This document shows, one piece after another, positions 1 to 10,600 of a stretch of 64,000 nt of DNA. Source of the stretch: Pseudodesulfovibrio profundus (GTDB lineage: Bacteria > Desulfobacterota > Desulfovibrionia > Desulfovibrionales > Desulfovibrionaceae); NCBI RefSeq assembly GCF_900217235.1, contig NZ_LT907975.1:3137001-3201000 (forward strand). Direction: 5' to 3'. The position numbers and the translations under genes are program-made. Within the stretch, counting starts at the first letter, position 1, and every line of letters starts with the position of its first letter. Under the pieces are notes generated by a model. The model saw only the letters and a program-made list of their open reading frames with translations, did no database searches and was not told the origin of the DNA.

Positions 1-2
1 CC

Positions 3-200
3 ATCTTGATGCCCACACGGGGGCGTCCTCCTCAAAAGGGAAAAAAACACTCCGGCAAACCAGCGCGTTCATCCAAACCGGCGCGTTCCGGCAAGCCCGC
101 CCGATCTTCCAAGCCAGCTCGGTCAGGTAAACCGTCGCGACCGGGCAAGCCGTCCCGTCATGATGCCCCTGGTAAAGGGCGCAAAAAGCAGAAACGTTAA
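3..200 (+). CDS. C-terminal end of a protein with a basic repeat tail (partial)
   Basis: The reading frame is open to the left edge, so only the last ~65 codons are present. The visible part is low-complexity and very basic: tandem units of the type SSKPARSGKPAR followed by GKPSRPGKPSR and a KGRKKQKR end. Such tails occur at the C terminus of DEAD-box RNA helicases and other RNA-binding proteins in these bacteria, but no catalytic domain lies inside the window, so the identity is not established. A TTG-ATG at 6-11 could be read as a start, but the open frame and composition favour a truncated longer gene. Confidence 0.5.
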   Translation: MLMPTRGRPPQKGKKHSGKPARSSKPARSGKPARSSKPARSGKPSRPGKPSRHDAPGKGRKKQKR

Positions 201-316
201 GGCGTTGATTCCTTTTGCTGCTCACTAACCGCTTCAGCGTGTATTTCACTGTCATAACAGTTTGATACCGCAGCGCATTTGTTTGCGGTTGACCGGGGAT
301 TGTTGCCTGATCGTAA

Positions 317-338
317 CGCCGATTTAACATGATCGGCG
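317..338 (+). other. Hairpin in the 201-396 intergenic gap
   Basis: CGCCGAT and ATCGGCG form a 7-bp stem around an 8-nt loop between the basic-tail gene and the chemotaxis gene. No T-run follows, so it is not a classical terminator. Nothing else is recognised in this gap. Confidence 0.3.
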
Positions 339-396
339 CATTCCGGGGGTATGGTCCGTCCTGAAATCTGAATAATCTATATCAGGCGGTTACCAC

Positions 397-2808
397 ATGT
401 CTCTAGGGTTTCAGAGCAAGCTGACCCTTGCCACGCTGTTCATTGTCGTCTTGACCATTGCCTGCATGGCAGGTGTTAATTTTGTCAATTCAAGAAGCGA
501 GTATCTCGAAAGTGGGATCGCTGCACTCGAAGATGTGTCTGCTACGCTGGCGGAAACCGTTGCCATGCAGGATCACCTCGCCCGCAAGAAAATCATTTCT
601 GATCTGAATATATTCAAATCGACCATGGGGGTAAGCGGTCTCCCCATGTTCGAGATGCTCTATGATGTTGATATGACCATAACCGATCAGGTGACAGGGA
701 CAACTCGTGACGTCACCATTCCTGCCTTCAAACTCGGATCAAAATATCTTCACGAGTCCTCAACACTGGTCGATACAATGGCCGAAACATCGGGCGTATT
801 GTCTTCGGTGCTTCAGTTGAGTGACGAAAAGCTCATTCGAGTGAGCACCACTATACCTGTTGCTGGCGGAAGTTCGGCCAAAGGGGTGTACATACCGTCT
901 GGCAACAAAGCGTATCGCGCGATTCTCGCAGGGGACCGATATGAAGGCATCATGCGGATGGGCGGGGGATGGTATGTGGTCGCCTATGAGGCCATCCGCG
1001 ACTTTGATGAAAACGTCATGGGGGCCTTGGAGGTGGCGCGACCCGTCATATCCGATGAGTTCAGCCGCTTCATTCGGAATGTCAACGTGGGAGGAAAGGG
1101 TCATTCGTATGTTTTCCTCGCTGATGGGTGGCAACCTGTTGAGGGCGCGAATGAGCAGACCGATGCTGCTCTCATCACAAAGGTTCTCGCAGATAGGGAA
1201 ATAGCCGCTCAAGGTGGTGTTGTGTCGGTGGATATTGATGGCGAGACCATCCATTCAAGGGTGGTGCCATTTGAGCCGTGGGGAGCGTTTATCGTTACCT
1301 CCATCACCCAGTCGGACATACTCCAGGGAGTTGATAAGCGGATTTTGATCAGTGCGGCAGAGTCGGCGGTGCTTCCGCTGGTTATCGCGCTGGTAATCAT
1401 TGGTGTGGTCAGCAGGCAACTGGTGGCCCCCATGAATACACTCGCAGCCGCGGCTGATGACGTCAGCAAGGGCAATTTCCAGTGTGATTTTGACTACAAA
1501 GCCAAGGATGCTATTGGCCGGACCATGGACGCCGTGGTGCATATGGTTGGAGAAATGAAGAACCAGCTTGGTTTTAGCCAGGGCGTGCTCAAGGGGGTTA
1601 CCATCCCGTGCGCGGTGGTGGACTTGGACAACAAGGTCACCCATCTCAATCAGGCGGCGGCCGATGTGCTCGGCAAGCGGAAAGAGCCAGAGAAGTACTA
1701 TGGCACAACGTTGAATGAAGTCGTCTATCATAATAGCAAGCGCAAGACGTTGACGCAAGTCGCCATGAAGAAGTGCGAGCAGGTGGAGTGGGAGATCGAG
1801 CTTGTTCGTGATGTCGACAACTCCAAGGCAATACTACAGGCCGTTGCCACGCCCATTTATGATCTTGATGGTGTTTTGATCGGAGCCATTACCATCTGGG
1901 TTGACCTGACTGAAGAGCGCAGGCAGCAGCAAACGGTCGAAGCCAAGAACCGGCTCATCGAGGAAGCGGCCCGTGAGGCCAATGGCATTGCACATTCTGT
2001 TTCTGATTCATCAAAGGATTTGTCTGAATCCATTAGAAAGGCTAATGAGGGGGCGTTACAGCAGCGCGACAGGGCTCAGGAAGCCTCCACTGCCATGGAG
2101 CAGATGAATGCATCAGTAGTGGAAGTGGCTAAAAATGCCAATGTGACGGCGGGCTTGTCCCAGGAAGCCAGTGGGTTCGCACGGGAAGGTGCCGCCATTG
2201 TCGGTAAGTCCGTTGAAATGATGCGTGAGGTTCACCAGCAGTCCGAAGGGTTGCGAGCGCAAATGGATGAGCTAGGTGAGCACGCCAATGGCATCGGCGC
2301 GATCATGGGCGTTATCACGGATATTGCCGACCAGACCAATCTTCTTGCGCTGAACGCCGCCATTGAAGCGGCCCGGGCTGGTGAAGCTGGGCGCGGTTTT
2401 GCCGTGGTCGCCGACGAAGTTCGCAAGCTGGCTGAGAAGACCATGGACGCCACCCAGGAAGTGGGGAGCTACATTCAATCTATTCAGCAGAGTGCAGCGA
2501 ATAACATCGATTCAAATGATCGCGCTCTGAAATCATTGGGAGAATGTCGAACCATGATCGAGCGATCCGGCGAATCGTTGCAGGCCATTGTCGCCAAAGC
2601 CGATGAAGCGGCCGAACAGGTTCAGTCCATTGCCGCGGCAGCCAAGGAGCAGTCCACCACCAGCGAGGAAATCAATGCGGCCACCGAGACTGTGAACCGG
2701 ATTGCCGAAGAGACCGCGCAATCCATGCAGGAATCGTCCATTGCCATTGAAGCGCTCAATACACTGGCAGGCAATCTTCGCAGTGCCATAGGCAAGATGC
2801 AGCGTTGA
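397..2808 (+). CDS. Methyl-accepting chemotaxis protein with Cache, HAMP and PAS domains
   Basis: An 803-aa transmembrane chemoreceptor that passes ligand or redox signals to CheA/CheW. TM1 is at about residues 8-28, followed by a ~280-residue periplasmic Cache-type domain and TM2 at about 318-340 ([12 protein letters not shown]). A HAMP-like linker follows, then a cytoplasmic PAS domain (~395-510, ending [10 protein letters not shown]), then the MCP signalling coiled coil. The highly conserved hairpin tip reads [20 protein letters not shown], followed by [18 protein letters not shown]. The extra PAS after HAMP suggests dual periplasmic and cytoplasmic sensing. The ligand cannot be told from sequence. 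A strong terminator follows. Confidence 0.93.
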   Translation: MSLGFQSKLTLATLFIVVLTIACMAGVNFVNSRSEYLESGIAALEDVSATLAETVAMQDHLARKKIISDLNIFKSTMGVSGLPMFEMLYDVDMTITDQVTGTTRDVTIPAFKLGSKYLHESSTLVDTMAETSGVLSSVLQLSDEKLIRVSTTIPVAGGSSAKGVYIPSGNKAYRAILAGDRYEGIMRMGGGWYVVAYEAIRDFDENVMGALEVARPVISDEFSRFIRNVNVGGKGHSYVFLADGWQPVEGANEQTDAALITKVLADREIAAQGGVVSVDIDGETIHSRVVPFEPWGAFIVTSITQSDILQGVDKRILISAAESAVLPLVIALVIIGVVSRQLVAPMNTLAAAADDVSKGNFQCDFDYKAKDAIGRTMDAVVHMVGEMKNQLGFSQGVLKGVTIPCAVVDLDNKVTHLNQAAADVLGKRKEPEKYYGTTLNEVVYHNSKRKTLTQVAMKKCEQVEWEIELVRDVDNSKAILQAVATPIYDLDGVLIGAITIWVDLTEERRQQQTVEAKNRLIEEAAREANGIAHSVSDSSKDLSESIRKANEGALQQRDRAQEASTAMEQMNASVVEVAKNANVTAGLSQEASGFAREGAAIVGKSVEMMREVHQQSEGLRAQMDELGEHANGIGAIMGVITDIADQTNLLALNAAIEAARAGEAGRGFAVVADEVRKLAEKTMDATQEVGSYIQSIQQSAANNIDSNDRALKSLGECRTMIERSGESLQAIVAKADEAAEQVQSIAAAAKEQSTTSEEINAATETVNRIAEETAQSMQESSIAIEALNTLAGNLRSAIGKMQR

Positions 2809-2841
2809 TACAATATCTCATATCCCGGCTTGATCGGGACT

Positions 2842-2881
2842 GAATGCCCGGGCAGTGGGGATGCTCGGGCATTCCTTTTTC
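2842..2881 (+). terminator. Rho-independent terminator of the chemoreceptor gene
   Basis: GAATGCCCG and CGGGCATTC form a perfect 9-bp stem followed by TTCCTTTTTC-type T-rich sequence, 34 nt after the stop codon. Confidence 0.8.
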
Positions 2882-2970
2882 CCACCGCAGGACTCTGGTT
2901 GTGAAAAAAATGTGCATGGTGTAGTATCTTATGAAAATATATTCACATATGCATGGAGGCCCACGCCCCG

Positions 2971-4881
2971 ATGACTCAGCTCCCCATACTCCTCGTGGAC
3001 GATGAAACCGGCATTCGAACGGCTTTGAGTATCATGCTCATTGATTCCGGACATGCGGTAGATACTGCTCCGGATGTAGATTCCGCCCTGCGTATTTTTG
3101 AAGATAAACGTCATCCCATCGTCATTACCGACATCAAGATGCCGGGAAAAAACGGCATTGACCTGCTGCGCGAGGTCAAGGCGATGTCGCCGACAACCGA
3201 AGTCATCATGATTACCGGACACGGTGATGTCGATCTTGCCATCCAATCCCTGCAAAACAAGGCATTTGATTTCATCAGCAAACCCATCAACGAGGATGTG
3301 CTGTACTTTGCCCTGCAGCGAGCGCAGGAGCGGATCAACATGGCCCGCGAACTGGAAGCGCACACCCGGAACCTGGAAGAATTGGTAGAGATAAAATCGA
3401 CCCAATTGATCGAGGCGGAGCGGCGAATGGCTGCGTGTCAGTTGTTTGAAGGACTGACATCCAGCTTGAGCGATTTCACGGATAATATGGATACACTCAA
3501 TGTATTCAATCAGATGCCCATGTTTGTTTCCATCCATAATACGGATATGGACGTGGTTTCGGTCAACGAGCATTATCGAAAACGATTGGGCGATTTACGG
3601 GGTAAGGACAGTTGGTCCATGTACGAAGAATTGGAGCACGGCCCGCGTGACTGTCCTGTGGCCCAGACCCTGAAGTCGGGCGAGCCGGGCCGGGGAAATT
3701 ACAGAGTTCGTTGCGTTAATGACAATATTCACTCTGTCATCGTCAATACCATCCCGATCATGTCCACCGAGGACGGTGTCGAGATGGTGCTGGAATTCAT
3801 GGTCGACCTTAACGAAGCTGAACAGTTGCGCGAAGAGTTGCGCTCCACTCAGCACAAATACGAACAGTTGTTCGACGAATCTCCCTGTTTCATTTCCGTG
3901 CAGGATACGGATTTCTGCATTACGTCGACCAATGCCCGCTATAAGGAGCAGTTTGGCGATTTTGGCGGATGTCACTGCTATGAACTGCTCATGCACCGGC
4001 GCAATATCTGCCGCGATTGTCCTCTGGAGAAGACATTCAAGGATGGGCTGGCCCATCAGATGGAGACCGTTGTCACCAATCAGAAGGGGGAAAAGGTCAA
4101 TGTGTTGATCTGGAGCGCCCCGATTCGTGATGAGCATGGCAATATCACACAGGCCATCGAAATGATCACGGATATCACCCAGATCAGGAAGTTGCAGGAC
4201 CGCCTGACTTCACTGGGATTGCTGCTGGGAACCACGGCCCACGGTATCAAGGGGCTGCTGACCGGTATCGACGGGGCGGTCTATCGACTTGGGTCCGGTC
4301 TGGAGAAGCGCAATTTCGAGCGGATGGAAGACGGGTACAATGATCTCCAGTTCCTGACGGGACGGGTCAAGCAGACAGTGATGGATATCCTGTATTACGC
4401 CAAGAATCGGGAGCTGAACTGGGCATCGGTGGATGCAGGGCAGTTCTCCCTCGATCTGTATGCCTCGTTTGCAGCCAAGGCAAAGAGTAAGGATATTACC
4501 TTTGATCTGGACATGGGAGCAGTGCTCGGCCGCTTTGATGTGGATAAGGGAATACTGGCCTCGGCTCTGGGCAACATCATAGAGAACGCTATCGATGCCT
4601 GTACGCCCGGTAAAGGCCGCGTGACTTTCAAGGTATTTGGGGACGCCAAACAGGTGGCCTTTCGGATTGCCGACAACGGGGTGGGCATGGACCCGGAGAC
4701 CAAGGAAAAGTTGTTTACGCTCTTCTTCTCGTCAAAGGGAAGTACCGGAACCGGGATTGGTCTGTTCGTGGCGAACGAGATCGTCGATCAGCATGGAGGT
4801 ACCATCGTGGTCGAATCCGAACAGGGCAAGGGCTCGGTCTTTACCATCTGCATTCCACGGGAAATCAGCGATCGTCTGTAG
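2971..4881 (+). CDS. Receiver - PAS - PAS - histidine kinase
   Basis: A 636-aa cytoplasmic signalling protein. I chose ATG 2971 because GGAGG lies 11 nt upstream, and the alternative ATG at 2953 overlaps that site. The receiver domain (1-120) has acidic DD at 10-11, phosphoacceptor D54 (VITDIKMPG) and a conserved lysine in SKPIN. A coiled linker and two PAS domains follow. The kinase core has its likely histidine in TTAHGIKGLL, an N box ENAIDAC, G1 DNGVGM and G2 STGTGIGL. Having the receiver at the N terminus is common in this group. The second PAS carries a C-Y-E...C-x2-C-P-L-E-K-T-F pattern shared with the kinase at 6116-8413. It reads away from the next two kinases. Confidence 0.9.
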   Translation: MTQLPILLVDDETGIRTALSIMLIDSGHAVDTAPDVDSALRIFEDKRHPIVITDIKMPGKNGIDLLREVKAMSPTTEVIMITGHGDVDLAIQSLQNKAFDFISKPINEDVLYFALQRAQERINMARELEAHTRNLEELVEIKSTQLIEAERRMAACQLFEGLTSSLSDFTDNMDTLNVFNQMPMFVSIHNTDMDVVSVNEHYRKRLGDLRGKDSWSMYEELEHGPRDCPVAQTLKSGEPGRGNYRVRCVNDNIHSVIVNTIPIMSTEDGVEMVLEFMVDLNEAEQLREELRSTQHKYEQLFDESPCFISVQDTDFCITSTNARYKEQFGDFGGCHCYELLMHRRNICRDCPLEKTFKDGLAHQMETVVTNQKGEKVNVLIWSAPIRDEHGNITQAIEMITDITQIRKLQDRLTSLGLLLGTTAHGIKGLLTGIDGAVYRLGSGLEKRNFERMEDGYNDLQFLTGRVKQTVMDILYYAKNRELNWASVDAGQFSLDLYASFAAKAKSKDITFDLDMGAVLGRFDVDKGILASALGNIIENAIDACTPGKGRVTFKVFGDAKQVAFRIADNGVGMDPETKEKLFTLFFSSKGSTGTGIGLFVANEIVDQHGGTIVVESEQGKGSVFTICIPREISDRL

Positions 4882-5004
4882 GCGGTCGGCGCCGGTTAGG
4901 GGAGTGTCTCCTGATCGAGAAGGGGGCAGCACTCAGGTGATTGGAGAAGGGGCTGGTTGCTTGAACAGCGCACTTCTCTCAAACAACGGCTGTGCTTCGA
5001 TCTG

Positions 5005-6141
5005 CTAGGTGACCACGTGGGCAGTGGGGATGGTTATGGTGAAAGTCGCTCCTTCTCCCACGCCGGAATTGGCCATGATTGATCCACCCATCTCCTTGAC
5101 GAGCTTCTTGGTCGCCATCAGCCCTATGCCGGTGCCGCGGCTCCCCTTGGTGGTGAAGAACGAATTGAAGACTTTGGTCAGGATTTCCGGTGCGATGCCG
5201 TGACCAGTGTCCTTTACTTCATAACGAACAGACATTCCGCCGTTGTCGCTGGTCTTGATGACAACGCGCTTCTCACCTTCCAACAGATCCTGGCAGGCAT
5301 CAATGGCGTTGGAAACCAGATTGGTCAGACATTCGTGGATCGCCTTGGGGTCAATGCGCATGACCGGTATGGATTCATCCAGTTCCAGCTGTATTTTCAC
5401 TCCCTTGCGTTCCGCTTTGGATATCAGCAGATCGCGGACCTGCCTTGCAGGGGCATTGGGATCGCAGTCTTCCGGTGCTATGGATACCGGCTTGGCGTAG
5501 TCGAGGAGATCCATGGCAAGATTCTTGATGCGTTCCACATCGCGGCGAACCATTTCCCATCCCTGACGCAGATACTCCTGATTTTCCAGCTCCAATCCTT
5601 TTTCGAGGACGAACATGCCCCCCTCAAGACCACCTGCTACATTCTTGATGGCATGGGACATGGACGCAACCGTCTGGCCGACGGCAGCCATGCGTTCGGC
5701 TTCCACAAGCTCTTTGCTCTTTTCGAGGACGAGGTGCTCAAGGTTTTCGGTGTATTCCCGTAACTGGTCGCGAATCTGGATTTTCTGTTTGGCGCGATCA
5801 AGGGCGATTTCCAGGGCGTTTTCATGCAGCGGTTTGGTGATGAAATCCCCGGCCCCCATGCGCAGCGCTTCAATGGCGGACTGCATGTCGCCGTGACCCG
5901 TGATCATGATGACTTCACTGTCGGGCCAGTCGCGTTTGACCTGCTTGAGCAGTTCGAGCCCGTCCATGCCGGGCATCTTGATGTCGGAGACAATGAGCGG
6001 GACTTCCGTGGATTTGAGAATATCCAGGGCTTCCAGCCCGTTGCCAGCAGTCAATACCTCATAACCAGCATCGGCTATGGCAACAGACAGAACGGTGCGG
6101 ATGCCGTCCTCATCATCAACCAGTAGTACTTTTTCCAACAT
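5005..6141 (-). CDS. Receiver - histidine kinase
   Basis: A 378-aa response-regulator/histidine-kinase hybrid with no sensor domain. The receiver spans ~1-120 with D53 (SDIKMPGMDG). The kinase has its histidine in SMSHAIKNVAGG, an N box SNAIDAC, G1 DTGHGI and G2 SRGTGIGLMATKKL. It overlaps the upstream kinase gene by 26 nt (6116-6141), so the two are co-transcribed and probably translationally coupled. The pair probably forms a phosphorelay in which the haem-type membrane kinase phosphorylates this receiver; that link is inferred from overlap only. It is closely similar in layout to the product of 2971-4881, minus the PAS domains. Confidence 0.9.
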   Translation of the reverse strand: MLEKVLLVDDEDGIRTVLSVAIADAGYEVLTAGNGLEALDILKSTEVPLIVSDIKMPGMDGLELLKQVKRDWPDSEVIMITGHGDMQSAIEALRMGAGDFITKPLHENALEIALDRAKQKIQIRDQLREYTENLEHLVLEKSKELVEAERMAAVGQTVASMSHAIKNVAGGLEGGMFVLEKGLELENQEYLRQGWEMVRRDVERIKNLAMDLLDYAKPVSIAPEDCDPNAPARQVRDLLISKAERKGVKIQLELDESIPVMRIDPKAIHECLTNLVSNAIDACQDLLEGEKRVVIKTSDNGGMSVRYEVKDTGHGIAPEILTKVFNSFFTTKGSRGTGIGLMATKKLVKEMGGSIMANSGVGEGATFTITIPTAHVVT

Positions 6142-8413
6142 GCTCTGTTTCCGCCACCGGGAGTTTTATGGTGAACCGTGCGCCCTGTTCTCCGTTCTCG
6201 GCATGAATATCTCCGCCGAAATCCTTGATCAGGCCGTAACTGATGGAAAGCCCGAGACCGGTTCCCTTGCCGACTTTCTTTGTCGTGAAAAACGGCTCGA
6301 AAATCTTGTGGGTCAACTCTTCGGGAATGCCATCACCGTTGTCTTCAACCTCTATGAATACATCGTCATTCTTTTGGTATGTCCGTACAGTAATGACTGC
6401 TTTATCAGAAACGCCGGATTCTGTCTTCTCTTCCAGTTCATCTCGTGCGTTGACCAGCAGGTTGATGAAAACCTGCTCCAGTTGGTCGGTTGTGGCCAGT
6501 ACCGGGGGAAGTGAATCCGCTTTTTCCCACTGGACCTCGATACCGCGAGCAGCAAATTGTTTGCCCAGCAGGGTGAAGGAGCGGTCCAGACAATCATTGA
6601 TATCGACCAGTTCCGAGTCCTGATCGACCTGTCTGCCAAACTCCCGCATGTGGTTGATGATTTTGGTGGCCCTGTCCACATAGCTGTCCACTTCCTTGGA
6701 AAGGGTATACAACGTCTGCTCCGGGATCGGCTCGTTGGCGTTGACCTTGCGCATAAAATAGTTGCTGGCGGATTTGATGACTGTCAGGGGCTGGTTCAAC
6801 TCATGGGCCACGCCGGTTGCCATTTCTCCCAGGGTCGCCATTTTCCCGGCATGGAATAGCTGTTGCTCCGCTTCCAGTCGTTCTGTGACGTCGGTGGTCG
6901 ATACGAGCAGGTATTCCATATCCAGATGGCCGGACGCCGCAAGCATCATATCCACATAAAACGGGTCGCCGTTGCGCTTGACGGATTTGACCTGATTGAT
7001 GGCCGTGAAGGCACGCATCTGCGATGTGACCTGCTTGGTTTCATCAGGATGGATCACAGAGAGAAACGACTTGCCGATCAACTCTTCAGCGCTCCATCCA
7101 TAAACCGATGTGGCGGTGTTGTTGCAATCAAGGATGGTGAAGTCCGAGTTGGTCAGCACGAAAATAGAGTTGGGAGCGTTGTTGAAGATAGTGTGATACT
7201 TCTTCTCGGATTCCTTGAGCTTTTCTTCCAGCTTTTTTCGTTCGGTGATGTCGAGGCACATCTCCATGGCTTTGGTGACCTTGCCGTTCTTGTCCCGAAT
7301 GGGAGCGGTGTGAACAATCCAGTGTGAATACGTTCCATCCGGGTTTCGACGGCTTTCTTCGCTGCAATGGGCAAGGCCGGTAGCAAAGGTCTTCTCGACC
7401 GGACATTCCTCACATTTTTCATTTATGCCCTTATAGGCTTCATAGCAGTATGCATCAGGGAAGGGGTTGAACCGCTCTCTGCTTTCCTTGTTGTATTCCA
7501 GCAGTTTGTAGTCAACGTCCTGAACCGTGACCACACAAGGAACATTGTCGAAAAGCAGCTCGAATTCTTCCCGCTTCTCATTGATGATTTCCTGTTGTGT
7601 TTGCAGCGCATTGACCATGGCTTCGTGAGATCGAGCCAGCTTGCCGAGTTCGTCCGGTCGTTTGGCGATGGTGCTGGAGGCCGTGCTGGTTTCGCCGTGG
7701 GCGATTGCTTCTGAGCATTGGGTCAATAGAGAGAGAGGGCGGGTGATTATCTGGCGTAGTCCGAGAAAGATGCCGCCCGAAGTGATCAAAAAGAATATGG
7801 TGCCAAGGGTGATGAGCTGGATATTGTAATCCGCAATTGCGGCATTTGCCACGTCAAATGCGAACACCAGATCCATAGTTCCCAATACGGTTACATCTGA
7901 AGGATGATAGTGACAGGGACCGCCTGAGCATTCCTTGGAATTGCTGATGGGTACCTGAACGCTGAAAAAGTGATTTCCATCTTCGGTTTCATATTCCCAC
8001 GTGCGCTCTTCCAGCGTGAGTTGCTGCTTGGGTGGATCAACCTGATGGCAGACAATACACGTGTGGTGTTCCTCGCCTACAAGCGTTCCCACCTCTTCCA
8101 GGTTGTTGGAAAATTTGACTTCGCCTTCCTTGTTGTAAACACGGATGGTCTCGACCGGATGAAAATCGGCGACACGCTGGATAAGTGTCCCGATATCCGA
8201 GCGGTCATTGCGGAGCATGGCATCATGCAGTCCGATTCGTATGGTGTTTCCCATCATGTCCGCGGTTCGAACCCGCTCGGACATGGTGTGATTGTTGACG
8301 AAACCGATGCTCAGATAAATGAGCAGCAGTGTGCTGACGAGCATGATGGCGCCCGTGGCGATAATTATTTTCAGGATCAGACTTTGCCTGATCCTCATGA
8401 TGAAGCTGAACAT
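6116..8413 (-). CDS. Membrane sensor histidine kinase with periplasmic haem-binding motifs
   Basis: A 765-aa kinase: TM1 ~12-36, a periplasmic domain, TM2 ~198-218, HAMP, two PAS domains, then HisKA (H in [10 protein letters not shown]) and HATPase (G2 [14 protein letters not shown]). The periplasmic part carries CIVCH at 119-123, a classical c-type haem motif, and C-x4-CH at 162-168, a spacing known from Desulfovibrio cytochromes c3. This suggests covalent haem and redox or gas sensing; haem loading is inferred. The first PAS has the Cys pattern CYEAY...C-x2-C-PVEKTF. It is the first gene of a two-gene operon with the receiver-kinase at 5005-6141. Confidence 0.9.
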   Translation of the reverse strand: MFSFIMRIRQSLILKIIIATGAIMLVSTLLLIYLSIGFVNNHTMSERVRTADMMGNTIRIGLHDAMLRNDRSDIGTLIQRVADFHPVETIRVYNKEGEVKFSNNLEEVGTLVGEEHHTCIVCHQVDPPKQQLTLEERTWEYETEDGNHFFSVQVPISNSKECSGGPCHYHPSDVTVLGTMDLVFAFDVANAAIADYNIQLITLGTIFFLITSGGIFLGLRQIITRPLSLLTQCSEAIAHGETSTASSTIAKRPDELGKLARSHEAMVNALQTQQEIINEKREEFELLFDNVPCVVTVQDVDYKLLEYNKESRERFNPFPDAYCYEAYKGINEKCEECPVEKTFATGLAHCSEESRRNPDGTYSHWIVHTAPIRDKNGKVTKAMEMCLDITERKKLEEKLKESEKKYHTIFNNAPNSIFVLTNSDFTILDCNNTATSVYGWSAEELIGKSFLSVIHPDETKQVTSQMRAFTAINQVKSVKRNGDPFYVDMMLAASGHLDMEYLLVSTTDVTERLEAEQQLFHAGKMATLGEMATGVAHELNQPLTVIKSASNYFMRKVNANEPIPEQTLYTLSKEVDSYVDRATKIINHMREFGRQVDQDSELVDINDCLDRSFTLLGKQFAARGIEVQWEKADSLPPVLATTDQLEQVFINLLVNARDELEEKTESGVSDKAVITVRTYQKNDDVFIEVEDNGDGIPEELTHKIFEPFFTTKKVGKGTGLGLSISYGLIKDFGGDIHAENGEQGARFTIKLPVAETEHVGKSTTG

Positions 8414-8660
8414 GCCTGACTTCCCTTCCCAAGTGTAATCGTCAGAAATTCATGCCAATTGTAAATGAAAGGTGACCCTACCGTCTCATTGGTGTCAAGA
8501 GAAAAGCCATATCTTGGCAAGCAAATCGTGACGAGCTATCATGGGATACCATGCTCGAGTGTCATTTATGGTTGATGGTATACAGGTCTAGTTATAGTTT
8601 GAAAATCATGCTATGCCACCGCTGTATTAAACTGAAAACATGGTATCAAGGGAGCGATGA

Positions 8661-9390
8661 ATGCGATTTTTTATCTATATATTAATGACTTGTCTTCTTC
8701 CTGTTCAGTGTTTTGCAGAAGAAATAAATATGCAGGTAATCATATACCCTCCGTTGGCGTATGAAGTTGATGGTGAACTGAGGGGGGTTGCCCCTGATGT
8801 GGTGCGGGCAATTCAGGCCGAGATCGGCGATACCAACAAAATATATGCTGCCCCGTGGCTCAGAGCATATGAGCAGACTCAAACCCACGAACGGCAAGCC
8901 TTGTTCGCCATCGTTCGTATCCCCAAACGGGAGAATCTCTTCAAATGGGTTGGGGCCGATTTTTGAAGAGGGCGATTACTTTTTCAAAAAGAAAGGGACG
9001 GAGTTGGACGTCCGATCCCTGCGTGATGCAAGAATAGTCAAGCGGATAGCTGTAAGAAAGGATGGATATACCCATCAGGCCTTGCAGGAAGCTGGATTCG
9101 ATAATCTGGATATCAGTCCTTCATATGATTCCAGCTACAAAAAACTGGCCGAAGGGCGAGTTGATCTGGTTTTGCTTGGAGAGCGCACCTATTATTACAT
9201 GGTCCGCAAGGCTGGGTTGGATCACACCCTTTTTGAAAAAACCGAGTGCAAGTTTGCCGAATCGGGCGCATGGCTGGCATTTTCTAAGGATATCCCGGAT
9301 GAAACCATCCTGAAGTGGCAGCAGGCCCTGGATACTCTCAAGGAAAATGGCGTTTTCGATCAGATCATGGAGCGAAATTTCAGTCACTAG
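8661..9390 (+). pseudogene. Periplasmic substrate-binding protein interrupted by a single-base frameshift
   Basis: ATG 8661 follows GGGAG. The protein starts with a signal peptide ending near CFAEE and reads as a bacterial periplasmic binding protein (amino-acid-type, SBP_bac_3 fold): YPPLAYEVDGELRGVAPDVV. The frame runs to TGA just after KWVGADF. Removing one G from the GGGG run at 8952-8955 restores KWVGPIFEEGDYFFKKK and an uninterrupted C-terminal half ending at 9390. The whole would be about 242 aa, near normal for the family. There is only one lesion and the two halves are otherwise intact, so this is either a very recent mutation, phase variation in a G run, or a sequencing error. No permease or ATPase genes adjoin it. 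Confidence 0.8.
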
Positions 9391-9709
9391 AAAACGACTG
9401 CACATTCGCAGTCAAAGAGCAACTGCGAAACGTGAGTATTAGCGCTATATTGGTGACAACAAGAGGTTGCCATCATATCTCAGGTGCTAATGATCCCAAC
9501 AATGGACGTACCCACGAATCATTCAGCCTTGTCTCTGGGGACGAGGTAGCTTGCAGGTGCATGTCACCCTGCTGCCTTCAGCTATGATGAAGATGTCTTC
9601 TCCGGGGGTATGTCTCTTTCATTTCTCAGAATATCATATCCCAATCAGTACTCATAATCCGGTGAAATGATCGAATACAGAGCGTAATAGGTTCCGTTCG
9701 GTTGATACG
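9391..9709. other. 319-bp gap with one small hairpin
   Basis: GACTGC and GCAGTC (9396-9413) form a 6-bp stem right after the binding-protein stop, without a T-run. No gene, RNA or repeat is recognised in the rest of this stretch. Confidence 0.4.
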
Positions 9710-10456
9710 TTAAGATGCTTGTGCACGTAGAGTGGTCAGACACAGGGTGTCCGATAGCAGAAGAGGTGCTTGATGCTTCCTGGAGCCAAGGAATAGCGCG
9801 AGTTCCTGTTCTTTTGATGTGTCTGGTGGGTGATTGTAGTAGGAAAAAGCATACCTTTTCACATCATCGAAATCGTCAAACTCCCAGTAGGTGTCGAACA
9901 GGCTTTCCGAGACAATTTCCAGTCCGCATTGCGGGAGAACGTCACGCACGCCGCAAAGCCGGCTATCTTCATCTTCAAAGACCTTGCACAGACGTTGAAT
10001 CTGGCTCTGGACAGTCGGTTCGAGGACCAGCACCAATCCGTCCTTCTGAACAACGCGCACAGCCTCATCCAAGGCTCGCTGATAGTCTGGGTGGTGATGC
10101 AGTGAGAGTGAAAAGAGTGCGATGTCGAATACGTTGTCGTTGAATGGCAACTCAAGACCGGTTCCGCAAAGGAACGAAACATTGGGAACATTGGTTGCTG
10201 CCTGTCTTATGGAACTGACCCCCGGCTCGATACCGATGACAGTAGCCGCGCTCGCAGCATACATGGCGGTCAGGCGTCCATTGCCACAACCGATTTCAAG
10301 GACGTTTTTGCCTGCGAGCCCCGCTTCCTTCTCCATTACTTGATACGTTTTTTGCTTTCTGTCTTGAATCATTAGAGTCGGGTACCGCACACAGGTTAAA
10401 TTTTCAATGATCACACATGCTCTGCACGCGAAAAGACCAATAATACAGAACCTCAC
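9710..10456 (-). CDS. Class I SAM-dependent methyltransferase
   Basis: Up to 248 aa. Motif I is VLEIGCGNGRL and motif II is VIGIEPG. LPFNDNVFDIALFSLSLHHH is the post-I region typical of Methyltransf_11 proteins (small-molecule methyltransferases such as the UbiE-like group). The 10456 start is GTG with no ribosome binding site. An in-frame ATG at 10372 (MIQDRKQKTY) would remove 28 poorly conserved, Cys-rich residues and is more likely. Substrate unknown. It lies just outside the island, downstream of the stranded selC 3' half and its terminator. Confidence 0.8.
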   Translation of the reverse strand: MRFCIIGLFACRACVIIENLTCVRYPTLMIQDRKQKTYQVMEKEAGLAGKNVLEIGCGNGRLTAMYAASAATVIGIEPGVSSIRQAATNVPNVSFLCGTGLELPFNDNVFDIALFSLSLHHHPDYQRALDEAVRVVQKDGLVLVLEPTVQSQIQRLCKVFEDEDSRLCGVRDVLPQCGLEIVSESLFDTYWEFDDFDDVKRYAFSYYNHPPDTSKEQELALFLGSRKHQAPLLLSDTLCLTTLRAQAS

Positions 10457-10482
10457 ACCAGTTGTAGCTCGATGTTCTACCC

Positions 10483-10513
10483 ATATAAAAAGGGGCCTGC
10501 ATGACAGGCCCCT
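10483..10513 (-). terminator. Original terminator of selC
   Basis: AGGGGCCTG and CAGGCCCCT form a 9-bp stem, followed on the minus strand by a T-run. It lies directly downstream of the displaced selC 3' half and so probably ended selC transcription before the island inserted. Confidence 0.75.
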
Positions 10514-10523
10514 AACGTGATCG

Positions 10524-10590
10524 TGGCGGAAGCGTACAGGAGTCGAACCTGCCTGCGAGGGTTAACCCGCACATTGGTTTTGAAGACCAA
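10524..10590 (-). pseudogene. Stranded 3' half of tRNA-Sec (island attachment remnant)
   Basis: On the minus strand this runs from the anticodon arm (TTGGTCTTCAAAACCAATGT, including the TCA anticodon) through a variable arm and T arm to the acceptor end and CCA. It matches the intact selC at 47718-47811 in the anticodon arm, T arm and acceptor strand, but the variable arm is quite different (built around GGGTTAACCC here) and there are single-base differences. There is no 5' half. In the usual tRNA-integration logic this is the chromosome's own original 3' half, displaced when the island supplied a replacement. Confidence 0.88.
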
Positions 10591-10600
10591 AACCAATTTT

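Noticed and set aside
5200-5763. 187-aa plus-strand open frame opposite the receiver-kinase
   Set aside because: It is antisense to a gene with complete kinase motifs and encodes no recognisable protein.
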